Source: Kitasatospora gansuensis | GTDB lineage: Bacteria; Actinomycetota; Actinomycetes; Streptomycetales; Streptomycetaceae | DNA length: 64,000 bases | NCBI RefSeq assembly: GCF_014203705.1 | Contig: NZ_JACHJR010000001.1 | Coordinates: 4,216,001-4,280,000 of the forward strand | Direction of reading: 5' to 3' | Shown: piece after piece, positions 25,992 through 33,823 of the stretch | How positions within the stretch are numbered: position 1 is the first letter of the stretch | Layout of the letters: the number at the start of each line of letters is the position of its first letter | Made by a program: the position numbers and the translations under genes | The notes under the pieces: generated by a model | The model's database searches: none | The model's input: only the letters and a program-made list of their open reading frames with translations | Told to the model about the DNA's origin: nothing

Positions 25992-26969
25992 ATGGATGTA
26001 CTCAGCGACGTCGTGGCCGTGATGCGCACCGGTGAGCCCCGTTCGGCCCGGGTGGAGTGGTACGCCCCGTGGGGCCAGCGCTTCCTGCCCGCCCCCGGCG
26101 GTGGCTTCCAGGTGATCCTGCAGGGCTCGTGCTGGCTGATCCCCCGGGACGGGGCGCCGATCGCGCTCGGCGTCGGCGACGTGGTCTTCATGCCGCGCGG
26201 CCATGGCCACGCCCTGGCCGACCACCCGTCAACTCCGTTGGCAGCAGCCGCCTGTGACCCGCAGGACGACTCCCGTCACGAACAGCGGTACGCCGCACCG
26301 TCCGTGGGCCGCCGGCCGGACGGCACCCACCCCACCACCGTCACCCTGTGCGGCGCCTACCAGCTCGACCCCGGCCGGGCCCACCCGCTGCTCCACGACC
26401 TGCCCGACCTCCTGCACCTGCCCGCCCGCCTCGGGCACCACCCCGAGATCCGCGCCGCGGTCGAACTCCTCGGCGGCGAACTGGAGAACCCGCGACTCGG
26501 CGCGGACACCGTCGTCCCGGCCCTGCTGGACATGCTGCTGCTCTTCGTCCTCCGCGCCTGGTTCGACCGGCCCCCACCGTCGACGCAGGGCGGCCCGGCC
26601 CTCGGCTGGGCCGCCGCACTCGGCGACCCGGCGATCAGCGCCGCACTCGACGCCATCCACCGCACACCCGAAGCCCCCTGGACGGTCGAAACCCTCGCCA
26701 CCCGGGGCGGCCTCTCCCGCGCGGCCTTCGCCAAGCGCTTCAGCGCGACGGTCGGCCGACCACCACTCGGCTACCTGACCTGGTGGCGGCTGACGACGGC
26801 CGCCCGCCTGCTCCGGGAGTCGGACAGCCCCCTCGGCGTGGTGGCCGAACGGGTCGGCTACGGCTCGGAGTTCGCCTTCGCCAACGCCTTCAAGCGGGAG
26901 TACGGCATCGCCCCGGGCCGCTACCGCCGGCAGCAGCTGTCCCCGGCCGTTGATGGCCGCCTGGTCTGA
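25992..26969 (+). CDS. AraC family regulator with cupin-6 sensor domain
   Basis: A 325-residue protein. The N-terminal cupin (WYAPWGQRFLPAPGGGFQVI, GDVVFMPRGHGHAL) is followed by a C-terminal AraC HTH pair: WTVETLATRGGLSRAAFAKRF and SPLGVVAERVGYGSEFAFANAF. The start at 25992 matches the family; upstream in-frame codons lack conservation. It diverges from the NmrA-like gene, the usual pairing for cupin-6 regulators and small oxidoreductases. Confidence 0.9.
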   Translation: MDVLSDVVAVMRTGEPRSARVEWYAPWGQRFLPAPGGGFQVILQGSCWLIPRDGAPIALGVGDVVFMPRGHGHALADHPSTPLAAAACDPQDDSRHEQRYAAPSVGRRPDGTHPTTVTLCGAYQLDPGRAHPLLHDLPDLLHLPARLGHHPEIRAAVELLGGELENPRLGADTVVPALLDMLLLFVLRAWFDRPPPSTQGGPALGWAAALGDPAISAALDAIHRTPEAPWTVETLATRGGLSRAAFAKRFSATVGRPPLGYLTWWRLTTAARLLRESDSPLGVVAERVGYGSEFAFANAFKREYGIAPGRYRRQQLSPAVDGRLV

Positions 26970-26991
26970 ACTCGCGCGGCCTGCGGGACTG

Positions 26992-27339
26992 TTACGCCGG
27001 GAGGAAGAACCCGGTGACGTCGGCGAGCCGGCCGTCGCGGTGCACCGCGGTGCTGACGCCCGTCATCGCCGGTTCGCCCTGCTCGTTGAGCTGGGTCCAC
27101 CGGGCCAGCGACCGGTCGTGGTGCTCCAGCACCTCGTCGATCCGGAACCGGTGACCGGGGAAGGCACCGGCGAACCCGGCCATGTAGGCGGCCAGTTCGG
27201 TCAGACCGCTGACCTCCGTACCCGGATCCCGGTAACCGATCCCGTCGAGGGCGACCGCCTCGAGCGCGGCGATCCGCTCGTCCGGTTCGGCCGACCAGCA
27301 GGCGGCGTAGTCCGTCCAGAGCTGCTGTGTGTCACTCAT
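26992..27339 (-). CDS. SnoaL-like / nuclear transport factor 2 fold protein
   Basis: A 115-residue protein whose ATG overlaps the end of the TetR gene by 8 bases. LWTDYAACWSAEPDERIAAL and GLTELAAYMAGFAGAFPGHR, RDGRLADVTGFF are typical of SnoaL-like domains, which bind or convert small ligands. Function unknown; likely controlled by the coupled TetR regulator. Confidence 0.8.
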   Translation of the reverse strand: MSDTQQLWTDYAACWSAEPDERIAALEAVALDGIGYRDPGTEVSGLTELAAYMAGFAGAFPGHRFRIDEVLEHHDRSLARWTQLNEQGEPAMTGVSTAVHRDGRLADVTGFFLPA

Positions 27340-27931
27340 CGCTGTCCCTCTTTCGTGGGCCGATCGACGCGAGCGCGCCATCGGTGACGGTGTGCAGTTT
27401 GGTGATCGGCGTGCCGGCCCGGACCAGCACCAACAGGCCCTGATAGAGCGCCAGTAGCTGGGCCGCCGCCATCTCGACGTCCAGTTCCGCCGACACGCGG
27501 CCGAGCGCCCGGGCCCGGGTCAGCGCGTCGGCGAACCCGGACTCGATGGTCTCCAGCCCCTGCCGCACCCCCGGGGCGGCCTGGGGAACGGCGAAACACT
27601 CCACCGCCGTATTGGTGAGCAGGCACCCGGGATCGGGATCGACCCCGGTCTCGAACGCCGAGGTGAAGAACGACCGGATGCCCGCCACCGGATCGGCCGG
27701 CTCCAGCAGATGCACCCGGACCCGCCCCTGCACCACCTGCTCGTTGTAGGCCTCCAGGGCCGCGTGGAACAGGCCGTCCTTGCTCTGGAACGTCCGGTAC
27801 AGGCTGCCCGGGTGCAGCCCCGTCGCCTCCTCGATGTCCCGCAGCGAGGCACCCAGGTAGCCCCGGCGACGGAACAGCCCCATGGCGGCGGCCAACACCT
27901 CTGCCCGATCCCAGAGTTGCCTGCGCCCCAT
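27332..27931 (-). CDS. TetR family regulator
   Basis: A 199-residue protein starting MGRRQLWDRAEVLAAAMGLF. The HTH is RRRGYLGASLRDIEEATGLHPGS with LYRTFQSKDGLFHAAL. The C-terminal half resembles the TetR_C group with CLLTNTAVEC. It forms a two-gene operon with the SnoaL-like gene. Confidence 0.9.
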   Translation of the reverse strand: MGRRQLWDRAEVLAAAMGLFRRRGYLGASLRDIEEATGLHPGSLYRTFQSKDGLFHAALEAYNEQVVQGRVRVHLLEPADPVAGIRSFFTSAFETGVDPDPGCLLTNTAVECFAVPQAAPGVRQGLETIESGFADALTRARALGRVSAELDVEMAAAQLLALYQGLLVLVRAGTPITKLHTVTDGALASIGPRKRDSDE

Positions 27932-28012
27932 GGTCACCCTGCCTCGATAGTTGAACGACTGCTCACAAAATAGCACGCTCGGCAGTGGTGTGAGTGATCG
28001 TCAGGCCGGTGG

Positions 28013-28052
28013 CCGTCCGCCGCGGCCGGAGGGGAGTCCGGCCGCGGCGGAC
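28013..28052 (-). terminator. Terminator of the collagenase gene
   Basis: A perfect 17-bp GC-only stem (28013-28029 with 28036-28052, loop GGGGAG) starts 8 bases beyond the collagenase stop on the minus strand. Confidence 0.8.
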
Positions 28053-28059
28053 GTACAGG

Positions 28060-29001
28060 TCAGGCGCCTGCCGCCACTGCCGTCAGCCAGGCGTTCCAGT
28101 CGCTCTCGTAGTCCAGCGAGGTGAGGAGGGTGCGCGCGGCGGTCCAGTTCCCGGTGCGGTAGTAGCCGAGCACGGCGGTGACGTCGGCCGGGTGCCTCTC
28201 GATCATGTAACGGGCGGCGAGGTAGCCCCAGTTGTAGGTGCGGCTGACGTCGCTGTTGTCGTAGGTGGTGTCGAACAGCGTGCGCAGGGAGTAGGTGTGC
28301 TTGCCGGCCTCGGCCACCGCGTTGGCGTAGGTGACGCCACGGTAGGAGTAGGAGACGTACTCCGCGAAACCCTCGCCCCACCAGACGGTCGGGGTGGTCT
28401 GGCTCGCGTTGAAGTCGCCGTACTGGTCGAAGCGCCCGTCGAGGTAGTGGGTGTACTCGTGGTTGAGGTTCCAGATCTGCCAACCGGGGCTCACGTCGGT
28501 GCGCTCATAGCAGATGAACCGCGGCTGGTTGCCCGCCTTGGCGGGGTTCCCCTCCAGGTACATGCCGCCGTTGTTGGTGTCGATGCCGTAGATCTTCCCC
28601 GCGTAGGCCTTGTAGTCGGCGCTGGAGTTGAAGACGTCGACCTCCAGGGTGGTGTTGAAGTCGTTCGCGACCGGCCCCGAGTCCTTGACCACGCCGTGGA
28701 AGTAGGCGTCCTGGTTGGCCAGACTCGTACAGGTCGCCGCCAGTTGGGCGGCGGTCATCTCCTGCGCCCGGATCCGCAGCGACGGGCTGCAGGTGTGGAG
28801 GACCGGCAGGATCCGCGACTCCAGCCGGCCGCCGGTGGGCGCGGCCGCGGCGGGAGCGCCCAGCGCGCTGCCGTGGGCCGGGCGCTGGCCCGGGTCCGCG
28901 GAGACCTGGTCCGGCTTGGGTGTGGCCTGGGCGGCTTGAGCGGCCTGGAGGGGGGTGGCCGCGATGGCTGCGACCAGCAGAGCGGTGGCTATGGCACGCA
29001 A
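28060..29001 (-). CDS. Secreted minimal M9-type collagenase (zinc metallopeptidase)
   Basis: A 313-residue protein with a signal peptide (MRAIATALLVAAIAATPLQA). The zinc site is HEYTH in WNLNHEYTHYLDGRFDQYG, with the downstream glutamate in WWGEGFAEYVSYSYRG; both are characteristic of family M9. Typical bacterial collagenases are 700-1000 residues with an activator domain and C-terminal PKD/collagen-binding domains; all of these are missing, leaving about the catalytic subdomain only. It may act on other proteins or small peptides. Chromosomal gene just left of attL. Confidence 0.85.
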   Translation of the reverse strand: MRAIATALLVAAIAATPLQAAQAAQATPKPDQVSADPGQRPAHGSALGAPAAAAPTGGRLESRILPVLHTCSPSLRIRAQEMTAAQLAATCTSLANQDAYFHGVVKDSGPVANDFNTTLEVDVFNSSADYKAYAGKIYGIDTNNGGMYLEGNPAKAGNQPRFICYERTDVSPGWQIWNLNHEYTHYLDGRFDQYGDFNASQTTPTVWWGEGFAEYVSYSYRGVTYANAVAEAGKHTYSLRTLFDTTYDNSDVSRTYNWGYLAARYMIERHPADVTAVLGYYRTGNWTAARTLLTSLDYESDWNAWLTAVAAGA

Positions 29002-29202
29002 GGTTCACTCCTGGGGGTTGGAGCAAGACGTCCCGTCCGTGACGGGCCTGCGCAGTAAAATGGCACACGTCACATTGCTTTTCAATACTTCTCACCGGGC
29101 CCACCGCGCGCATTCACCCGGGCCCGGAGAGCAGCGAGGACCACGAGACACACCAGCTCCACCGGCACCGGTCCGTCGGCCCTGACACGTCGGCAGCAAC
29201 GA

Positions 29203-29238
29203 CAGAGGGCCAGTCAGATTTCTCTGACTGGCCCTCTG
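29203..29238. terminator. Terminator hairpin beyond attL (displaced tRNA-Pro terminator)
   Basis: CAGAGGGCCAGTCAG (29203-29217) pairs perfectly with CTGACTGGCCCTCTG (29224-29238), loop ATTTCT. It is the counterpart of the hairpin at 50611-50648, with the same loop and one compensated base-pair change. Confidence 0.85.
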
Positions 29239-29240
29239 GG

Positions 29241-29287
29241 CTGGGTCGGGGTGGCGGGATTTGAACCCACGGCCTCTTCGTCCCGAA
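29241..29287. other. attL: direct repeat of tRNA-Pro 3' half
   Basis: These 47 bases are identical to 50650-50696 and contain the tRNA-Pro sequence from the anticodon loop to the 3' end (from 29246). After 29287 the match to the tRNA stops, so this is a half tRNA left on the chromosome side by integration. It marks the left border of the element. Confidence 0.92.
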
Positions 29288-29370
29288 TTACAGGCGGGGC
29301 GGTCGCTCAGGTCATCTGCGCACGTCAGAGGTGGTGTCAGGTGCGTTGCTGGTCACTGCCGGACGGGCTG

Positions 29371-29396
29371 GTTGCTGTACTTTGCTGCTGTACTTT
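29371..29396. repeat. Arm-type repeats right of attL
   Basis: Two tandem 13-base units, GTTGCTGTACTTT and GCTGCTGTACTTT, lie 84-109 bases inside the left border. A third, GTTGCTGTACTTC, lies at 50582-50594 inside the right border. Their placement on both sides of the core fits integrase or excisionase arm sites. Confidence 0.55.
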
Positions 29397-29473
29397 CGGA
29401 GCGCGATCAAGGGGTGGGACACGGGGCCGGGTCCCGGTCGCGGCACTGCCGTGGCACTGAGTAGAACCGGGTA

Positions 29474-30079
29474 TCAGGCGTAGGGGCTCCAGCGGCCGAG
29501 GCGGGCCAGCAGTTCCAACGCAGCTGCCTCATCGAGGCCGAGGGCGACAGCGGCCTGTTCGGGATCTGCGTCGCGTCGAGCATCGTGGGCGGCCCAGTAG
29601 CCGACCTCCGTGGCGGTGACCTCCAACCGGCGGACCGCTCGAAGTGCCGCGAGTGGAGAGGTTTTCGTCAGCTTCTCGATCTCTTCTGCCAGTTGGCCAA
29701 GCAGGTCGGTGACCGTCTCGGGCAGCGGAACGGTCGACTTCTCCACGTCGTTTGTGTGCTTGTCCCAGTCCAGCAGGCAAGCCTCCGCCGCCTTGTCACC
29801 ACCCTCAGCCAGGTCTTGCTCGCCGATCTCGTCCCAGTCCAGCTTGTGTTCGGCACCGGTCCAGCCGCAGGAACACACAGCACGCAGTGCCTGGGCCCGT
29901 GGGGTGAAACTGAAGCGGCCGTTGTAGGCGCTCCACTGTGACACCAGCTGCACGGCCCCGCTGCTGGTCATCGGGTAGGCGATCGGGCCAGGAGCGGTGC
30001 CGTCGGCCAGGAGCACTCCGACCGCACCCTCATGCGAGGCACCGAACTCGTCCGTTGTCCACGTCTCTTGCTTCCCCAT
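29474..30079 (-). CDS. Hypothetical element protein with CxC motif (201 aa)
   Basis: Begins MGKQETWTTDEFGASHEGAV. The middle carries AVCSCGWTG, a possible half zinc site, and the C-terminus is helical (DLLGQLAEEIEKLTKTSPLA, AVALGLDEAAALELLARLG). No family recognised; similar proteins are seen in streptomycete integrated elements. Its start overlaps the 3' end of the gene at 30030-30791. Confidence 0.65.
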   Translation of the reverse strand: MGKQETWTTDEFGASHEGAVGVLLADGTAPGPIAYPMTSSGAVQLVSQWSAYNGRFSFTPRAQALRAVCSCGWTGAEHKLDWDEIGEQDLAEGGDKAAEACLLDWDKHTNDVEKSTVPLPETVTDLLGQLAEEIEKLTKTSPLAALRAVRRLEVTATEVGYWAAHDARRDADPEQAAVALGLDEAAALELLARLGRWSPYA

Positions 30080-30791
30080 CGTGCCCCTCCAACGGCCGTT
30101 TCCCAGTGCGCCCTTGGTGGGGGCAGTGGAGACGACGATCCCGCAGTCCGTGCTGTCTGCACCACCGGAATCGCGAAACTCCAGAGGCAGGCACGCGACA
30201 CTGCTGTGGCCCGAGGCGACTCTTGGGCGTCGCTGACAACATGGATGAGGCTAAGTGGGATGATCTGCCTATTCGTGCTGTCCTGGAGCGGGCCTGAGCC
30301 ATGGCACGAGTGAGATCGTGCGTGAACCGGTCTGCGGACTCCAGCGCTTGTTGTACAGCTCGGGCGTTTCCGCGGGTGTACTGGCGGAGCCGGTAGCAGT
30401 TGATCAGGTTGCCAGCCGCGAGAGCTCCATTGCACGCTGCGTCGAGTAGAGGATCGTCGTCTTCGAGGAGGACGAGCTCGGAGGCGGTGCGGATCAGTCG
30501 GAAGGTGAGGAGCTTCAGTTCGGTCTCAGGGCTATCGGAGGATCTGGCCAGCCCCTGGTAGCCGGCGAGGAGGTCGCTGAGTCCGCCTGGTGGCCCCTGG
30601 TCGGGGTCTGTCATCTGGGCTGCGTCGAGTTCGGCCTTGGCGAGCAGAACTCCGACTAGGAGCGGGGCGTCCTGTGACTGCACTCCGTGGGGCCGTTGTT
30701 TCGGGTCTGGGACCGGGGCGGCACCGAGCTCCGTCAGCGCGCGCAGCAGTTTGCGTGCGTTGGCGGGGCCAGGTGCTGACTGCCGTGACAT
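30030..30791 (-). CDS. Hypothetical element protein, C-terminal part probably out of frame
   Basis: The first 170 or so residues (MSRQSAPGPANARKLLRALT; TASELVLLEDDDPLLDAACN) have normal composition and look like a helical soluble domain. After about ARIGRSSHLAS the composition turns Arg/His/Cys-rich (WCRQHGLRDRRLHCPHQGR) without bias at codon position 3, and the frame runs over the start of the next gene. An ancestral frameshift or lost stop near 30270-30290 is likely. Function unknown. Confidence 0.5.
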   Translation of the reverse strand: MSRQSAPGPANARKLLRALTELGAAPVPDPKQRPHGVQSQDAPLLVGVLLAKAELDAAQMTDPDQGPPGGLSDLLAGYQGLARSSDSPETELKLLTFRLIRTASELVLLEDDDPLLDAACNGALAAGNLINCYRLRQYTRGNARAVQQALESADRFTHDLTRAMAQARSRTARIGRSSHLASSMLSATPKSRLGPQQCRVPASGVSRFRWCRQHGLRDRRLHCPHQGRTGKRPLEGHDGEARDVDNGRVRCLA

Positions 30792-30815
30792 GCGATCACA
30801 GTGCCGTCGCTGTGG

Positions 30816-31352
30816 TCAGGCCGGGGCTGTCGCGGCTCGGGCTCGACGACGCCTTCGACCAGCGCCCTTGACGGGCTTCGGCATCGCCAAGGCGGCCTTG
30901 CGCATACGCTCCTCTAGGCGGAGCATGTGCCCGATCTCGTCCTGGTACATCGCCAGGACCTCGTAGTTGGCGACCTGGTCGCCGAGTGGGTTGATCCACC
31001 CGGACAGAAGCCGCCGCAGCTCGGTGTTGATGCAGTGGAGGCGCCAGCCGACGCTCTCTGCGATCTTCGCGGGATCGGCGGTGATCATGTAGCCGCCGCG
31101 GAACGCGAGGAACGCCAAGCCCTTTTCCAGGGTGACGTGGTCGCGTATGTGGCCCTTGAGCCGTGAGAACTGGCTGTCGGTGGCGTGGATTTCGGTAGTG
31201 ATCGCTTCTTTGGTGACCAGCACGTCCTCGCCGGCGCGCTCAAGGATTCGCCATGTGAGCTCGGCAAGGTGCTGGCTGGATACGGGGGGAGTGCGGCCCT
31301 GGTGAGTGGCCGCCTGAGCTGATGTGGTGGCGGGGGTGCGGCGGGAGGTCAT
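30816..31352 (-). CDS. RacP-like winged-helix protein
   Basis: A 178-residue protein: LAELTWRILERAGEDVLVTKEAI and HIRDHVTLEKGLAFLAFRGG suggest a winged helix of the kind found in RacP-like proteins; the C-terminus is very basic (AGRRRRRARAA). It overlaps the DUF6192 gene start by four bases (ATGA). RacP-like and DUF6192 genes commonly sit together in actinobacterial elements, which supports the call, but biochemical function is unknown. Confidence 0.55.
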   Translation of the reverse strand: MTSRRTPATTSAQAATHQGRTPPVSSQHLAELTWRILERAGEDVLVTKEAITTEIHATDSQFSRLKGHIRDHVTLEKGLAFLAFRGGYMITADPAKIAESVGWRLHCINTELRRLLSGWINPLGDQVANYEVLAMYQDEIGHMLRLEERMRKAALAMPKPVKGAGRRRRRARAATAPA

Positions 31353-32284
31353 TCAAGGTCATCGCCTTCGCCGAGGATCCGTGCCAGTTCGTCATCCATG
31401 GACTTCTCTCCGGTGGTCACCACTGTGTCGCACCAGTCGAGAGCGGCGCGAATACGCCGATGGTTGTCCAAGACGGCCCGGACCTCTCGGTCAGTGAACT
31501 CTGCAACATGCAGGTTCGGGATCAGTCTCTGTAGCTCTACTAGGAACGTGGTGCCCATGCCGATCAGCTCGAGCACTTCAGTGGACGCCCGCGTGTAGTC
31601 CACCGCGGGCTCGCGACGGCGCACCTCACGGACAGGCTCCTCAACCTCCTCCTCGTCGCGCTCGTGGGCGGCGGCGAAGCGGGCGTTCGCCGCCTCGATA
31701 CGCTGCTCGTGGTGCGCCCGATAGACGATTCTCTGGTTCTCTGGGCTCGCCATGACCTGGTGGGCCACGTTTGGCCGCTTCAGCATCTCGGCCACGGCCT
31801 CGGCGGCATACTCGTCCTGGTTCATCAGGACTCGAACTCGGTCAAGCTTCTCTGCCTTGGTTAGAGGCCTGTGAGGCAGTCGGCCGGCGAAACTGAGGGC
31901 TTTGTCCTCCGTCCATCGCTTGCCGTCGGGCGGGTTGTGGATTAGCTCGAAGCGATCTTCCAGTGCGTCGAGTGCTGCGTGGATCGACCACGAGACGCCG
32001 CTTGCGCGCTTGTCCGGCGGCCAGGCTGTTGCTTCGTGTCGATATCGGAGCAGGGTGTGGACGTTGCTGCCGATCTCGTCCGCGTAGCGATCCAGCACGA
32101 TGAAGACACCACGGTTTCCCCCTTCTGGGCCCAGCAGGGGGATCATCTTGAGAGTCAGGTCTCCCAGCTTGAACTGGACGCTACTGCCTTCATCAACGAG
32201 ATCGCGCCCCTGGTGCACGTACCGATTCCACTGGCGGTCGGTGAACTGCTTGGGGAACGGACTCTCGACCGTCTTCGCGGGCAT
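31349..32284 (-). CDS. DUF6192 family protein
   Basis: The ATG at 32284 follows GGAGGCGAC and gives 311 residues. Family-like segments are RDLVDEGSSVQFKLGDLTLK, DEIGSNVHTLLRYRHEATAW followed by PPDKR, GVSWSIHAALDALEDRFELI followed by HNPPDGKRWT, and SFAGR. The sequence resembles a ParB/KorB-like DNA-binding core, with helices around 170-230. It is cotranscribed with the RacP-like gene. Function unknown. Confidence 0.7.
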   Translation of the reverse strand: MPAKTVESPFPKQFTDRQWNRYVHQGRDLVDEGSSVQFKLGDLTLKMIPLLGPEGGNRGVFIVLDRYADEIGSNVHTLLRYRHEATAWPPDKRASGVSWSIHAALDALEDRFELIHNPPDGKRWTEDKALSFAGRLPHRPLTKAEKLDRVRVLMNQDEYAAEAVAEMLKRPNVAHQVMASPENQRIVYRAHHEQRIEAANARFAAAHERDEEEVEEPVREVRRREPAVDYTRASTEVLELIGMGTTFLVELQRLIPNLHVAEFTDREVRAVLDNHRRIRAALDWCDTVVTTGEKSMDDELARILGEGDDLE

Positions 32285-32521
32285 GTCGCCTCCAACGGGA
32301 CCGACCGGCCTGCCACGAGGTGACACAGCAACCAAGAGCTGATCTTGGTTGCGGGCAGCCCGGAACAAATTCGCTGGTCACCCCCAGTGTCCAGCGAAGA
32401 CGGCTAGGGACCAAACGGCCGCCAGCTCGAACGCTGTCCGTCGTGCAGAGGCTCTCGCAGCACCACTCTCTCGGCAGGTCCAGGTAGCGCACGACGAGCG
32501 CCGTGGGCTACTGATGGGTCC

Positions 32522-32971
32522 ATGAGGACCTTCCTCCCCTACCTGCCGGTACTGCTACTTGGGGCCGGCCTCTTGGCACTCGCAATCGCGGTCCCACGTC
32601 GTCGGCGTCGACGTGAGCGCGCAGCACTGGCCGCGCAGTGGGATTGGATGTTGCGTCAGCAGGAAGCCCGTTGGGCGGCAGGAGCCCGCCTACTGCAGGC
32701 GGTGAACGTGTACCAGCGGGCGCGGCGGGGATCGAAGGCGCAGGTGCATTGGTGCGGGTCGGGGTTGGTGCAGGACGCATGGTTTGAGGGTTGGCATGTG
32801 CCGCCCGGGGCGTTTGTTCTCGTGACGGGAGAAGTGGGATGGGGCCCGCATAACCAGATCAAAGACGTGTTGTACGTCCGGCCTCACCAGGTGCATGGAT
32901 GGGTGCCCGCGTCGGCGCCCGCGGCGTGGCAGAAGGAACGCCTAGCAGCGTCCGGCAGAGCGGAAGCGTGA
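32522..32971 (+). CDS. Small membrane protein (149 aa)
   Basis: One N-terminal span (FLPYLPVLLLGAGLLALAIA) followed by a strongly basic stop-transfer stretch (VPRRRRRRERAAL) puts the C-terminal 115 residues in the cytoplasm. That part has WDWMLRQQEARWAAGARLLQ and GWGPHNQIKDVLYVRPHQVH. No family recognised. It diverges from the DUF6192 gene. Confidence 0.6.
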   Translation: MRTFLPYLPVLLLGAGLLALAIAVPRRRRRRERAALAAQWDWMLRQQEARWAAGARLLQAVNVYQRARRGSKAQVHWCGSGLVQDAWFEGWHVPPGAFVLVTGEVGWGPHNQIKDVLYVRPHQVHGWVPASAPAAWQKERLAASGRAEA

Positions 32972-33288
32972 CACTGGCGGCCTGACTTGCACCAGCGAGG
33001 TTGCTGAGGTCATCTCGACAGGCCAGATGGTTCCAGGTTCGCCGGTTGCCGATTGACGGACCGGGGTGGTCCAGGTCGGCCGGGTGTCGAGCTTGGCGAC
33101 TGCGGTGTAGGCCAGGGTGCTGGCGGGAGTCGATGGCGGCAAGCAGATCCGACTTGGTCACTAGGGCACCGGTCGCGGGGAGTTGGCCCAAGGGGCACTA
33201 TTCGTCACTTTGACGCAAATTCGGTGGAGCTGCTCCGCTGGACCCTCGTCTCTGGCATGCTGAGGGTCCGTCGAGAGGGGCCGCAGCG
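32972..33288. other. Intergenic region before the Nudix gene
   Basis: About 317 bases without a supported gene; small ORFs on either strand show no codon bias. AT content is higher than in flanking genes near 33200-33230, where a promoter for the Nudix gene is likely. Nothing else was recognised. Confidence 0.4.
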
Positions 33289-33822
33289 ATGCAGTGGAAG
33301 ATCCACGGGGAACGTCCGATCTACGAGAACCCATGGGTGAACCTGTGGATGGTCGATGTCGAACAACCCGATGGGCACCGCTGGGAGCACCACGTCCTGA
33401 AGCTGCGGCACCTGGCCGTGGCCGCTGTGGTGGACAGCGAGAAGCGGGTGCTGATGATGTGGCGGCACCGCTTCATCACCGATTCGTGGGCCTGGGAACT
33501 GCCCATGGGGTTGATCGAGGCGGACGAGACTCCGGCGGAGGCCGCATCCCGCGAGGTGCTGGAGGAGACCGGCTGGACGACCAGCGACATCCGACCACTG
33601 ATCTACGCCCAGCCCGCGAACGGCATCACCGACTCCGAGCACTTCGTCTTCCGCGCCGATGCCGTCGAGTACGCGGGGCCTCCGAGTGAGCGCAATGAAT
33701 CCGATCGGATCGAGTGGATTCCGCTGTCCGAGCTGCGCGGCATGATCGACCGACGGGAGATCGTCAGCAGCGGTTCGCTCGTCGGGGTGCTGTACCTGCT
33801 GCTGGACGAAGCCGGCCTCTGA
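33289..33822 (+). CDS. Nudix hydrolase
   Basis: A 177-residue protein with a complete Nudix box: GLIEADETPAEAASREVLEE followed by TGW fits Gx5Ex7REUxEExGU. The upstream part (YENPWVNLWMVDVEQPDGH) resembles ADP-ribose pyrophosphatase-like members. It converges with the HTH-TPR regulator gene, ending one base before that gene's stop. Substrate unknown. Confidence 0.92.
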   Translation: MQWKIHGERPIYENPWVNLWMVDVEQPDGHRWEHHVLKLRHLAVAAVVDSEKRVLMMWRHRFITDSWAWELPMGLIEADETPAEAASREVLEETGWTTSDIRPLIYAQPANGITDSEHFVFRADAVEYAGPPSERNESDRIEWIPLSELRGMIDRREIVSSGSLVGVLYLLLDEAGL

Positions 33823-33823
33823 T

